64,000 nt of DNA from Ashinkailepas kermadecensis (taxonomy: Eukaryota > Arthropoda > Thecostraca > Neolepadidae), in assembly GCA_034440615.1 (NCBI GenBank), contig JAOTOM010005183.1, forward strand, positions 62,001 to 126,000, in the 5' to 3' direction. Shown in pieces: positions 36,046 to 46,980 of the stretch (position 1 is its first letter; every line of letters starts with the position of its first letter). The notes under the pieces are model-generated. The model searched no databases. It worked only from the letters and a program-made list of their open reading frames with translations, and was not told the origin of the DNA. Position numbers and translations under genes: made by a program.

Positions 36046-36510
36046 CGGACTTCAGTCACTGAACAACCACCACCCCTCCAACCACACGCTGGGCCCAACC
36101 AATGGACTTCAGTCACTGAACAGCCACCACCGCACCCCCCTCAACCGCTGGGCCAACCATGGACTCGTCACTGACACCACCACCCCTCAACACGCTGGGC
36201 CAAACCAATGGACTTCAGTCACTGAACAACCACCACCCCTCCAACCACACGCTGGGCCCAACCAATGGACTTCAGTCACTGAACAGCCACCACCGCACCC
36301 GCCCCCTCCAACCACACGCTGGGCCCAACCAATGGACTTCAGTCACTGAACAACCACCACCCCTCCAACCACACGCTGGGCCAAACCAATGGACTTCAGT
36401 CACTGAACAGCCACCACCGCCCCCTCCAACCACACGCTCGGCCCGACCTATGGACTTCAGTCACTGAAACCACACAGCACCCGCGGACCAGGTGCTCGGC
36501 CCGACCTATG
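36046..36510. repeat. Minisatellite, about 57-bp unit, about 8 copies
   Basis: Units contain GGACTTCAGTCACTGAACA, then CCACCACCCCTCC and ACACGCTGGGCCCAACCAAT. Unit length varies by small insertions in the CCACC stretch. Confidence 0.92.
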
Positions 36511-37152
36511 CTCCAATCAGCACCCGGGAAGGTGGGGGGGGGGGGGCGGCACGCCCGTCGCCGCCGCTCCCGAAGGACGATGGAGCGATTGGTGACCGCG
36601 CAGACCGTGGGTGCCTGCCGGCCTCGCCAAGTCGGCGGCACCCTGATGGATCAGCGCTGTGCACGTGCAACTGCAGAGGGCGCACAATCTCAGGGTCGGC
36701 CGTGACCCCATTGATCCGCGTTCCATCACGGCGACTAACGAGCGGTCGTGACCGGACCACTATGGACGTAATGGTTTGTTGGCAATGAGTGGTGGATATC
36801 GCCGATAAATGGTGCATCGGTGTCATGCTGGTCATAACCGATTGCCCGGACGCCGTGCGGCGGCTTTCGCTTCCGTGGGTGTTCTCGTGTGCTGCGTTGG
36901 TCTTCCCGGTTCAGGCGAATACGCGGTTTCTGCACGGACGGCGGAGCGCCATTCGACGCGCCGATTGTCTGTCCCTTCGAGTGCCAGCGAGCCGCTCTTC
37001 AGACGATACCGTGCTACTCCTCCGCACCGTCATGACGCTCATGCAGACGACAGTGCCACTCCTTCAGATGGTGGTGCTACTTCTTCAGATGCTTGTGTCG
37101 CTTCTGCAAATAAATTGTGGTAATCGGCTGGACTAGGACATGCCGCTTCACC
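36511..37152. other. No recognisable gene
   Basis: A G run lies at about 36533-36546. A short repeat of CTTCAGATG and GTGCTACT words lies at about 37040-37100. No gene is recognised. Confidence 0.45.
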
Positions 37153-37665
37153 GCTCCTGCCGCGGACGGTCACCCCTTCAGACGTCGCCACTCCTGCCGC
37201 GGACGGTCACCCCTTCAGACGTCGCCACTCCTGCCGCGGACGGTCACCCCTTCAGACGTCGCCACTCCTGCCGCGGACGGTCACCCCTTCAGACGTCGCC
37301 ACTCCTGCCGCGGACGGTCACCCTTCAGACGTCGCCACTCCTGCCGCGGGGGTCACCCCTTCAGACGTCGCCACTCCTGCCGCGGACGCTACCCTTTCAT
37401 GTCGTCCTCCTGACGCGGACGGTCACCTCAGACGTCGCCACTCCTGCCGCGGACGGTCCCCCTTGCGTGCCACTCCTGCCGCGGCGTCACCCCTTCAGAC
37501 GTCGCCACTCCTGCCGCGGACGGTCACCCCTTCAGACGTCGCCACTCCTGCCGCGGGCGGTCACCCCTTCAGACGTCGCCACTCCTGCCGCGGACGGCTA
37601 CCCCTTCAGATGTCGTCACTCCTGCCGCGGACGGTCACCCCTTCAGACGTCGCCACTCCTCCAGG
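37153..37665. repeat. Minisatellite, 37-bp unit, about 14 copies
   Basis: Units run CACTCCTGCCGCGGACGGTC, then ACCCCTTCAGACGTCGC. The middle copies (about 37375-37490) carry small deletions. Confidence 0.94.
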
Positions 37666-38202
37666 CGATGGCGTAACAGCCTTCTTGATAAGTCTTTGTC
37701 AGTCCTCTGAAAATGGTGTTCAGAACTCTTCGTGTCTGTGGTAGTCGACGACTTCGAGAGATGGAATGCCATGAGTCCATGCTACCGCTACATTGAATTT
37801 TTAAGCTGTTAATTCGGTGAGAATTTCCCACCCATCCCTGTGGTTTCCCACCCAGCATTTGCGCAACCTTTTCCCACCACTCCCCATTTCCACAATATTC
37901 GTGATAAATTCACATTATTTCCTTTTTCCTCACCGCAGGTGGTCTTTCACCAATGTTACCATCCAAAGGTAATTCAGTAAAGATCCTGGGCTGTTGGCTG
38001 TTCCCCGAGCGATGGCAGCTCTCCTCAACCAACGGTAGGTCGACCTTCATTCAATCATCTCCAAAAACTCACATGAATCACGATCACTCAGTCACAGAGG
38101 CGACAGTGGGACCAGTGATGACGCGCGTGCATCCGGTCGTCCCCGAAACCGGCGGCCGGGGATTCCGGCGTTGACCACTGCCGACGCTGGGAGTCTGCAG
38201 CC
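37666..38202. other. Unique sequence, no gene seen
   Basis: TTTCCCACC words recur at about 37825-37880. No gene is recognised. Confidence 0.45.
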
Positions 38203-38847
38203 GGCGCGTAGCCGTCTTCTCGGTACCGGCCCAGCGTCGTGCCCCGACGTGTAGCCGTCCTCTCGGTACCGGGCCAGCGTTGTGCCTCCACGTGTAGCCG
38301 TCTTCTCGGTACCGGGCCAGCGTCGTGCCCCGGCGTGTAGCCGTCCTCTCGGTACCGGGCCAGCGTCGTTCCCCGGCGTGTAGCCGTCCTCTCGGTACCG
38401 GGCCAGCGTTGTGCCCCGGCGTGTAGCCGTCCTCTCGGTACCGGGCCAGCGTCGTGCCCCGGCGTGTAGCTGTCCCCTCGGTACCGGGCCAGCGTCGTGC
38501 CCAGGCGTGTTGCCGTCCCCTCGGTACCGGGCCAGCGTCGTGCCTCGGCGTGTAGCTTCCCCTGGTACCGGGCCAGCGTCGTGCCCAGGCGTGTTGCTTC
38601 CCCTCGGTACCGGGTCAGCGTCGTCCCCGGCGTGTTGCCGTCCCCTCGGTACCGGGCCAGCGTCGTGCCCAGGCGTGTTGCCGTCCCCTCGGTACCGGGC
38701 CAGCGTCGTGCCCAGGCGTGTTGCCGTCCCCTCGGTACCGGGCCAGCGTCGTGCCCCGGCGTGTAGCTGTCCCCTCGGTACCGGGCCAGCGTCGTGCCCA
38801 GGCGTGTTGCCGTCCCCTCGGTACTGGGCCAGCGTCGTGCCTCGACG
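38203..38847. repeat. Minisatellite, 43-bp unit, about 15 copies
   Basis: Units carry GTAGCCGTCCTCTCGGTACC, then GGGCCAGCGTCGTGCCCCGGCGT. Two subtypes (GTAGCCGTC and GTTGCCGTC) run in blocks. Confidence 0.95.
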
Positions 38848-39074
38848 CTGACTCGGCGCGGCTGGCTGGCCGGATGCGGCCTCCCGGAGCGCCGATGGTG
38901 TCGATAGAGAACTCGACACTGCCACGATATGGCACGGCCGCGCATTACGTGCCGGTGAGTCAGGCAGAGCAGGACTGGCGGCGGCTCGAGGTGTGCGTCA
39001 TCCGGCTCAGCAGCGCAGGTCACCTCGGACGTACTGATGTCACCGCGCCGTCACCTTTCCGGGCCGCTCCGGGA

Positions 39075-39500
39075 CGCTACCTGTCTTACCCGAGTCCGGG
39101 GCGGTCGTCCTTCCGCGGTAACCACGGGGGACGCCATCTGTTTCATCGGACTCCGGGGCGGTCATCCTTCCGCGGTAACCACGGGGGACGCCATCTGTTT
39201 CATCGGACTCCGGGGCGGTTGTCCCCCCCCCCATGGTATCAACGGGACGTTATCTGCCGTACCGGAGTTTGGGACGATCATTCCTCCCCCACGGTATCCA
39301 CGGGACACTATCTGTATCACGGGAGTCTGGGACGGCCATCCTTCCCCCACGGTACCCAGGGGACGGCGCCTGTCTTACCTGAGTCTGCGGAAGTCGTTTC
39401 CCACTGTACCCAGGTGACGGTATCTGACTTACCCGAGTCTGGGGAAGTTGTCTCCCACAGCACCCAAGGGACGACACCTGTCTCACCCGAGTCTGTGGCG
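39075..39500. repeat. Diverged tandem array, about 60-bp units
   Basis: The first two units (CCTTCCGCGGTAACCACGGG, then GACGCCATCTGTTTCATC) are nearly identical. The following five drift in sequence while keeping an ATCTG...GAGTCTGGG framework. Confidence 0.8.
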
Positions 39501-40139
39501 GCCTCCTGTCTCAATGCTCCGAGAGGGCCGCCAGTGTCGGGTATCCCCAGCACTGCCACAGGTCTGATCCCTCATCAGGGCCATCTCGGCAGCCCATTGG
39601 CTTTGGGACACCGGCACTTCTCCCCTGCAGATGCTGCAATAGCATTATTTTAGCCCAACTTCATGTTTGTTGAATCAAGCTCCATGGCATCGCAGAGCAA
39701 TTCTGCCAACACCGCTGGCGAGCAGAACAAAAGGTACACCGGGTGATGTTGTTTCGCGCCGGCGTCCGCTGATGGCTATCGGACAATGGGCTCTGCCACG
39801 GTCCGCCGGTGTCCGACTGCGGGAAACAGCGACCTCGGCACGTCCGGGGGCCATCCATCACCGGACATCACCGGCCGGACAGACGTGTGCCGGCGGAGAC
39901 TGTAGTCTCTGCCGGACACTCGCCGGGGCCGGCTCGGCCGGCAGGTGGCAGAAGCGTCGTTCTGCTGGGCCGGACACAGACCGATAGGTGCCGGATGCAA
40001 TGCTGAAGCCGACACGATGTCGACACCGGCCACAAGATTATCGACTCCGCGGCCGGTCGCCAACAAAGTGGAACACATTGCTCTGTCCAGGGAAGATCGT
40101 GCTTGGCAGGAAAGCTGACCTGGTCAAATGAACAAAACG
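39501..40139. other. GC-rich unique sequence, no gene seen
   Basis: Open frames here are short and overlapping. No family recognised. Confidence 0.45.
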
Positions 40140-40535
40140 TCATGGTGACGCCATGGTAGCGTTATCGTAACGTTATGGTAACGTCGTGGTAACGTCGGGA
40201 CAGCGTCAGGGTAGCGTCATGGCAACGTCATGGTAACGTCATGGTAACGTCATGTTAGCGTCATGATAACGTCATGGTAACGTCATGGTAACATCATGGT
40301 GACGTCATGATAACGTCATGGTAACGTCATGGTAACATCATGGTGACGTCATGATAACGTCATGGTAACGTCATGGTAACGTCATGGTAACGTCATGGTA
40401 GCGTGGTAACGTCAGGATAACGTCATGGCAACGTCATGGCAAAGTCATGGTAGCGTGGTAACGTCAGGGTAACGTCAGAGTAACGTCATGGTAACGCTAT
40501 GGTAACATCATGGTAACGTCATGGTAACGTCAATG
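40140..40535. repeat. Minisatellite, 11-bp unit (GTCATGGTAAC)
   Basis: About 36 copies of GTCATGGTAAC with GTCATGATAAC, GTCATGGTGAC and shortened variants. A block of about 55 bases at 40262-40316 is repeated immediately afterwards. Confidence 0.94.
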
Positions 40536-41424
40536 TAAACGCAAACTCAGAAAAGGGGTCGTTCTGCCCATCTTTTTAAGTTCATGAGACAGCAATTGTG
40601 TTAGCATTTGCCACACGTTGCCGTGCAGTCATTGCCAGCGGTTATTGCGGCATTGCCAATGGTTATTGCTACATTGCTGGTCATTTGCTGCCTATCTGGA
40701 CCGATCACCGGCGAATTCACTGATATGTATGAACGGCTAGACACATTTGACAGCTGCACTGATATGCAGGAACGGTTAGGCGCATTTGACAGCTATATAA
40801 GTCTTTTCTTATCAGCATATGGCAATTACGATATGGAATAAATTTCCAACTGACAAATCTCCACGGTTTTATTCGGACGAGTGTGATATGTTTGCGAGCA
40901 TCGGGGCGCGCGGCCTTAAAACGCGCACCAATCAAGGTAAATCAGTGTGCATTTTACTGTCGGCTTATCGTGGCACAGGGCATCGGCGCAGTGCCGTAAC
41001 TTACACACACCGGCGCAGTGCCGTAACTTACACACACCGCACCGCTAACGCCCCGGCAGACTTTCAATTTGAAAAGCGGTGCCCTTCTGTTCGGGAAGCG
41101 TGCACCTCGTAAATCTGCGCCGTTTGGTTGCACTGAAGCTGCCGGTGAGGACCACACAGTGCCGACTCGGGCCGCCCCGACAGCCATCGCTGCGGGTTAT
41201 TAATGTCGACAACGGCACGACTATTGCCCGTAAACGTCTGGACTGCAGCAGTGGAGTAACGCTGCCAGCACGGCGCTGGTGATGGGCTGGCAATGGCAGT
41301 GAGGTGGTATAATTGGGATTGAGTGTAAAATACACTGAATGATCGGAATATGACGAGCAATGGGAGATGGCATTCACATAGAGAATGTCAGACAGTATCC
41401 CGCCTGCGTGGCCTGGGGTCAGGG
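40536..41424. other. No gene; two small duplications
   Basis: A direct duplication of about 36 bases (ACTGATATGTATGAACGG / ACTGATATGCAGGAACGG) lies at about 40719-40793. GGCGCAGTGCCGTAACTTAC occurs twice at 40985-41033. No gene is recognised. Confidence 0.5.
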
Positions 41425-41640
41425 GTTTTAGAGTCGGATGTGCTCAGTTCCAGATCTGCGTGATCTGGACTCTTGGGGTCTTGACTGCGTTACCTGGGGT
41501 CTGGGATTTCACAGTCGGATGTGCTCTGCGTGACCTGGGCTCTTAGGGTCTTGACTGTGTGATCTGATGTCTGGGGATTCAGAGTCGGATGTGCTCAGTC
41601 AGTTCCAGCTATGCGTGACCTGGGTTCTTGCTGTGGAGTG
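41425..41640. repeat. Imperfect tandem repeat of about 70-90 bp
   Basis: Three copies of a block with CAGAGTCGGATGTGCTC, TGCGTGACCTGG and CTCTTGGGGTCTTGACTG, of unequal length. Confidence 0.8.
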
Positions 41641-41959
41641 CATTTGGCCTTCGATATAGATTGGACATTACTTAAGCCTAGTTGAAACCTGGGCTGGGAC
41701 CACGTGACCTGGGCTCCAGACAGTCGCGGACATATTGGAGCCTTTTTCATTCCAGAACAAAGCTCATATTCGACCCGATCATCACAAATACGCTGCGTTG
41801 TCGGCACCAGGTGAGGAGAATGCACCTCCAAATGTGGCACACTCAACGTCTCCGTATCCAGATGGCGCCATTATATTCAAAGATGGTGACCATTCTTACC
41901 GACTACCGTTAACTCGGAGCATGTCGGCCACATTGAATCTCAGAAATATCACGCCATAT

Positions 41960-41962
<3 letters not shown>

Positions 41963-42016
<54 letters not shown>
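41963..42016. repeat. (CA)n microsatellite
   Basis: An uninterrupted CA dinucleotide run of about 54 bases. Confidence 0.97.
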
Positions 42017-42017
<1 letters not shown>

Positions 42018-42344
42018 GACTATCCAGCTTCCAACTGTTCCCGATAAAAACCATATCATTAAAACCCCGCCAGTTGTTTATCCGAAGAGCAGTGCTTCCG
42101 TTCCGGAGATAAACCGCTAATCACGATCGGTCAGTCCTGGCGGATGGCCGCACTCTCCGGGCGACCTCGATATCAGCCAATTAGTGTCACGGCGCTGCCG
42201 ACAAAAAAAAACACGGCCCTCGGACGGGATAGACTTGCGGGCCCGGAGAGGTACCCGCCGCCGGCACTGCCTGCCCCATCGTCTCTGGCGCTCAGTGCCA
42301 GTCCGTGCGGACCTGTGCTCCGGAGGTGTAGTGTTGGACGATTT

Positions 42345-42800
42345 CCATCCTGGGAAGCTGGTGCTGAGATATTCGCGTCTCAGGGGACTGGTGCTGAGAG
42401 GCTAGGTCTCGGGAGACTGGCGCTGAAAGACTCGTGTGTTAGGAGACTGGCGCTGAGAGGCTGGATCTCGGGAGACTGGTGCTGAGAGATTCATGTCTCA
42501 GAAGACTGGTGTTGAGAAGCTGGATCTCGGGAAATTGGTGCTGAGAGATTCGTGTCTCAGGAGACTGGTGCTGAGAAGCTGGGTCTAGGGAGATTGGTGC
42601 TGAGAGATTCGTGTCTCAGGAGACTCGTGTTGAGAAGCCCATGTCCTAGGAGACTGCTTGCTGCTGAGAGGCTGGTGTGTCAGGAGACGGATGTTGGGAG
42701 GTCTGCGTCATAGTAGATGGCTGCTGAGAGACTCCTGCGCCAGGAGACTCGTGTTGAGAAGCCCGTATCATAGGCGCTGCTGCTGAGAGACTCATCTGTG
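42345..42800. repeat. Minisatellite, about 30-bp unit, about 15 copies
   Basis: Units run GAGACTGGTGCTGAGAGATT, then CGTGTCTCAG. They alternate with units ending GCTGGATCTCGG, giving a 60-bp higher-order period in the first half. The second half is more diverged. Confidence 0.9.
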
Positions 42801-43939
42801 TGGAGGCTCGTGTATGAGGAGACTGGTGCTGGACAACCAGGAGAGGTTGGAACTTTGGTCTTCGGAGGAAAAGGGTTCGATCTTTGGAGATCCGTGCCTT
42901 CGAAGATTTGCCATGAGCGACCAGTGTCTTGGGTGATCAGGTTTGGAAGACCGAATTCAATGATTGATGTTTTCGGAGCCTCGTGCTGTAAGACCCATGT
43001 CGCGTTGTGACCAGATGGTTTGGATATTTCCCTGACCGGCTGACTCTCAACCGTCCTTGTTCAGGATCACCAGAAAAGCCCGGTGATAGGAGACCCATGT
43101 CGTGATATGACCCCATGGTTTGCACATTCGCCACACCGGCCACCTCTCAGTCGTCATTGGTGAGGACCACCAGAACTGATCGCGACACAGACAATGCAGC
43201 ATAACTTGACTCCTCACCCTGTCAGAGTGGGTAATCATCAGGTGTGTCAGTGCACCGCGCTGCTAGGTCGTCCCCCGAATGACTGACCGGTGGGCACACA
43301 TTCGGTATGCGAAACTGCAACTGAAATAATACGACTACGAATAGGGTTTATCGTACGTGGTAGCTAATATATTTGTGCTGACTTAATGCCAACTTAAAGT
43401 TGCTGAATTAAATTGTGAGTAAACGTACTCGGAAGCTGTTTTATGGCATCAATTACTGTGAAGCGGATAATCCGCTTACTATACCACGATTTGACAAACT
43501 TCTATGACGTTAGATAATACAGTAATAGTGAATAGCGTATTTAATGAGATACGAGGACACACATTTCCCAACCAGGTATTTTCCCAATTAAAAATAGGCA
43601 TATCAAAAGACGTATATTGTGCATCTATATGGAAATCGCTATTACCGAGTTGAGACACTCGTACATCTTGGTGCCAATGCAAAAAAAATGAGTGAGGGTG
43701 AATTAAATAAAAATTTCTGGGAAGACTAAGTTAGTGCTGGCTAAGCATTTTCCATACTTGCTAAATACAGACCTGCAAGACATGCGAGATGTGGACATGC
43801 CTGTTGTAAAAGCAAAACACCGGAGTTGGGTAACCAAATACCAACTGGTGATGCAAACAAATACATATGACAGCCTCACGTTTATTTATAGCAACTTTTG
43901 CCAATGCATGCGTATTTGCTTTCCCGAAAAGTTGCAGAG
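42801..43939. other. No gene; 100-bp duplication
   Basis: AGACCCATGTCG occurs at 42991 and 43091 and the 100-bp blocks that follow are about 75% alike. The remainder is AT-rich with no recognisable feature. Confidence 0.5.
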
Positions 43940-44822
43940 TTAACACGCGCACTGGAGGGGGGGGGGGGCGAAATCCGCCCACCCCTCCGGTTTTTCGTAG
44001 ATAACTGCAAATTTTACCGGTGGATATACGCGATTTTCTGCGTACCTGCTTAGAAATGACCGGCGCGTCGCTTAAAGTAAGACAAATGGAAATCGGCACT
44101 GATGCGCTTCCCGTATATTCGCAAAAGGGAAGTGTGTTCTTGGCAACACTAGCGACTTGTTTGATGTGTATTGATATGCTATATAGTTTCAAGGTCATGT
44201 TAGGTCACCGAGGTCAAGTCAGGTCAAGTTCATGACAGGTTAATGGAACCAAACCTGATCAACTGGAATGTTGTCATAAATGCACTACTGTTTGTCATTT
44301 GTACTGTTTGTCATTGCGTTTCCATATTTTATTCATGTCCTTCACTCCTTTCTTCGCGAAGCCGATTGCGCCGAGCTGCCCGACGGAGCAGTCGGGTGGG
44401 CGGGACGCCCACCCGACTGCTGGTTCCGGTAACTGGAACAGGTAACTGACCTGATAAAGTGCTGCTATATAGGTGACCTGAGGTCAAATGTCAGGTCTAG
44501 CATCTGCATTGCATCATTAGTAATGTCCAAAACACCACTGATTCCCATTTTGGAGCATTTAAACACAATCACAGCGATCCATAACAATGACAAGCCAAGC
44601 CACGCAAAACAAGATAATTTTGGCAAATGTGACCTCATTTGACCTTGAAGATATTGACCTAAGGTCATGAAATTTGCACACAATAGATTTCACTACCGTA
44701 CCCATCCACCCTGTGAATTTCGTTCCTCCAGCTTTACTAGGAGCCGATATCTTAGGGGGGCGGAATCCGCCCCCCCCCCTCAGTGCGCGTAATTTTCAGA
44801 GGCCCTCCAGGGCGCGTGTTAA
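43940..44822. mobile_element. TTAA-flanked non-autonomous DNA element candidate A
   Basis: An 875-bp body (43944-44818) is flanked by TTAA at 43940-43943 and 44819-44822. The ends are inverted repeats: CACGCGCACTGGAGG on the left and, read on the other strand, CACGCGCCCTGGAGG on the right (14 of 15 match). Just inside each end is a run of G then a short spacer then a run of C that can fold back. They lie at about 43954-43988 on the left and 44754-44780 on the right. The right end also holds a second copy of the GCGCACTG word. The interior is rich in AGGTCA/TGACCT words and carries a perfect 16-bp-stem hairpin. There is no transposase. TTAA duplication is the hallmark of piggyBac-like and some Kolobok-like elements; which one applies cannot be told. 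Confidence 0.72.
44387..44421. other. Perfect hairpin, 16-bp stem, 3-base loop
   Basis: AGCAGTCGGGTGGGCG is followed by GGA and then its exact reverse complement. It lies in the middle of TTAA element A. A perfect inverted repeat this tight is unlikely by chance. Confidence 0.9.
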
Positions 44823-45633
44823 TAGGTGCGTTTCACGACAAATCGACCAATGTATTTCACTCCGAAATTTTGATTGGAACCAAAATTTCCTCAGAGGGTA
44901 GTCTTTGGCTCTCCAATCGGGTGTGCAAATTTCAGCCTGATTCGGCCAACGTTCTTTAGCTATAGCCTCCGGTATTATTTCTATTGTATTTGTATTGGTT
45001 TGGTTTGACGATGTATATCTCATCAATAAGAAGCGGAAAGGGTTGCAAATGATATATATTTCCGAAGAAAAAGGATCACCTGAAATACTTCCCACATAAA
45101 ATGTCAATATTTTCCATATTTGACCCCGCGACCTCATCACTTCGTGAACTTGTGACATTCCGTGACCCCATAGCCCATGAAAATTGACAAATTTGACGGT
45201 GGAAATAAAAGGTGGCATGACTTCTCTGACCAAACAAAAATTGAGACAAAATGCATTCTTCTTAAAATATCCGACATGGTCGTCCGCTCTTCACGACTTG
45301 TTGCGATTTTGCGTTCTCCGGGTAGGGCGGATTTCGTGTAAGCTTTCTTCCATTGGAAAGCGACACGAGGTAGAACAATGACAAACTTACATATGATTGG
45401 AAAACGTTTTTCTAAGGAAAAACCATTCATACCTTTTTAATGTAGATCTTATAGTTCCCCTTAAAAACCATCACGAATTTCAAGGTCCTAATTACCGGTA
45501 GGGCACCCATGGGTTTCTTTATGCTTAGCAACGCAATTGTACTTCGGAACAACTGATATGTATTGAATAACATCAAACATGGAAACAACGCAACACGACC
45601 CTATTAAATCAGGTTCTATTCCCAAGATATTGA
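44823..45633. other. AT-rich unique or old repeat sequence
   Basis: No gene is recognised. The style (non-coding, AT-rich, with isolated AGGTCA-like words nearby) resembles old dispersed repeat material, but I see no second copy in this window. Confidence 0.4.
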
Positions 45634-45683
45634 ACCTGCCGCGGTATACCGCGGCAGGTACCTATCCTATAGGATAGGTACCT
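45634..45683. repeat. Two overlapping perfect palindromes (26 and 28 bp)
   Basis: The first, centred on GCGGTATACCGC, spans 45634-45659. The second, centred on TCCTATAGGA, spans 45656-45683. They share the bases AGGT. An outer AGGTTC...GAACCT pair (45611 and 45632) adds a third inverted repeat. Each can extrude as a cruciform or fold as a hairpin in RNA. Confidence 0.93.
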
Positions 45684-46600
45684 ACAGCAAGCATGCGGAT
45701 CACTTTGTTTCAGCGATCAAGCGTTAGGCAGGTTTATCATTTTGTGCTCAAGAAAAACATTGTGTCTCTGTGGACTGCTGATTACTATGTGTTATCGGCA
45801 AATAAAAGCCGAGGTGTTTGTCTCGCCTACGCCTTCCTTCCCACCCCATCCGTACTTCGTACATATATCCGTACTCACTATCCGTACATAGCTCAATACT
45901 CTCCAGCCTGGTGACGGTTCCGAGGGAGATAAAGGCGCCGGCGTTGATGACGACCGACAACAGAGTGGTTGACATCGCGAAGGAAAGGATGCAGGCTTGG
46001 CAGAGCCGGGGCAGTGTACGAATCAGTTTTCGAAAACACCTGTTGGAAAGACGACGTTGTGATTATTTTTCGACGTGCATATACTCTACAAGCAATTGTG
46101 ACTTGTCTTTGTCGATTCTTATCGTCGTCATACAAAGCGAATAACAAAAATGTTGCTGAAGTATCGGTAAGCCCCATTGGAAACGTGAGTATCCTCACAT
46201 TACCAGAGGTGTGGCTTTATGTGTGAAATTCCCAAGTCGAAATTTTTCGAAGTTTTTTTTTAATTCTCCGATTTTAAGGATAGTTTTTCACAATCAGCGT
46301 CAGAAATGAGAAGGATACACCGAAGGGAAATTTGATGCAAAAACATCCAAACTCTGGCAGGCTTAGAAGAACAAATCATGCCAAAATGGACAAATATGTA
46401 AAATTCATCTTGCGAAATGCTTGAATTCAAACTTGACTTTCCATCAAATAAAATATGTTCCGTTGGCTGCTGGCTATCTGTACCTGTTGAGAAGTCTCTG
46501 AAATATGCCATATTCAAGGCCTTACAAATTTCTGCATGCACATGCAATTTGAAAATTAACTCGTGAACTTGTGTTAACCCGCTCGCCTAAAACTTACACT
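45684..46600. other. No recognisable gene
   Basis: Open frames up to about 108 codons on both strands overlap one another and match nothing I know. No RNA or repeat is recognised. Confidence 0.4.
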
Positions 46601-46607
46601 TCTTTTA

Positions 46608-46760
46608 TTTAATTAACTCGTCTTTCCGGTCAGATCCTCACACCAGGTCTCGAGGGTGGGGTCGATAAATGTTCCCCTCTAATTTCCAAACTAAGCGTCG
46701 CACGAAAACGAAAGAGTTGTCATGGGAAAGCGCTCGACGAGTAGGGTCCGAAGTCACCCC
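46608..46760 (+). repeat. Dispersed repeat, copy 2 (copy 1 at about 33072)
   Basis: Shares TCCGGTCAGATCCTC and then, at matching distances, CCCTCTAA, AAACTAAGCG and CTCGACGA with the sequence at about 33072-33240, in the same orientation. It starts next to a TTAA in both places. The far end of the element was not found. Confidence 0.65.
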
Positions 46761-46980
46761 CAAAATTTGATCCCCCAAAAGTGATGTCACTAGGGGCGGG
46801 TCCTATGTGATCGCGACTGACATTATGTTTTTGGTTCTGGGGAGTTCATTTTTTGGGAGATTTAAAAAATTGTTTGGTATCAGAAAAGGAATGCGAAACC
46901 GACCATGGCCGTAAAATGTTTCCCGATCCAAATATCAACACATCAACGACATTTTCAATAAATATTCAATAAAGTCTCCC

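Noticed and set aside
40608..40841. Small open frame with a hydrophobic, signal-like start
   Set aside because: It begins with TTG, not ATG, and its second half is a 36-bp direct duplication. No family match.
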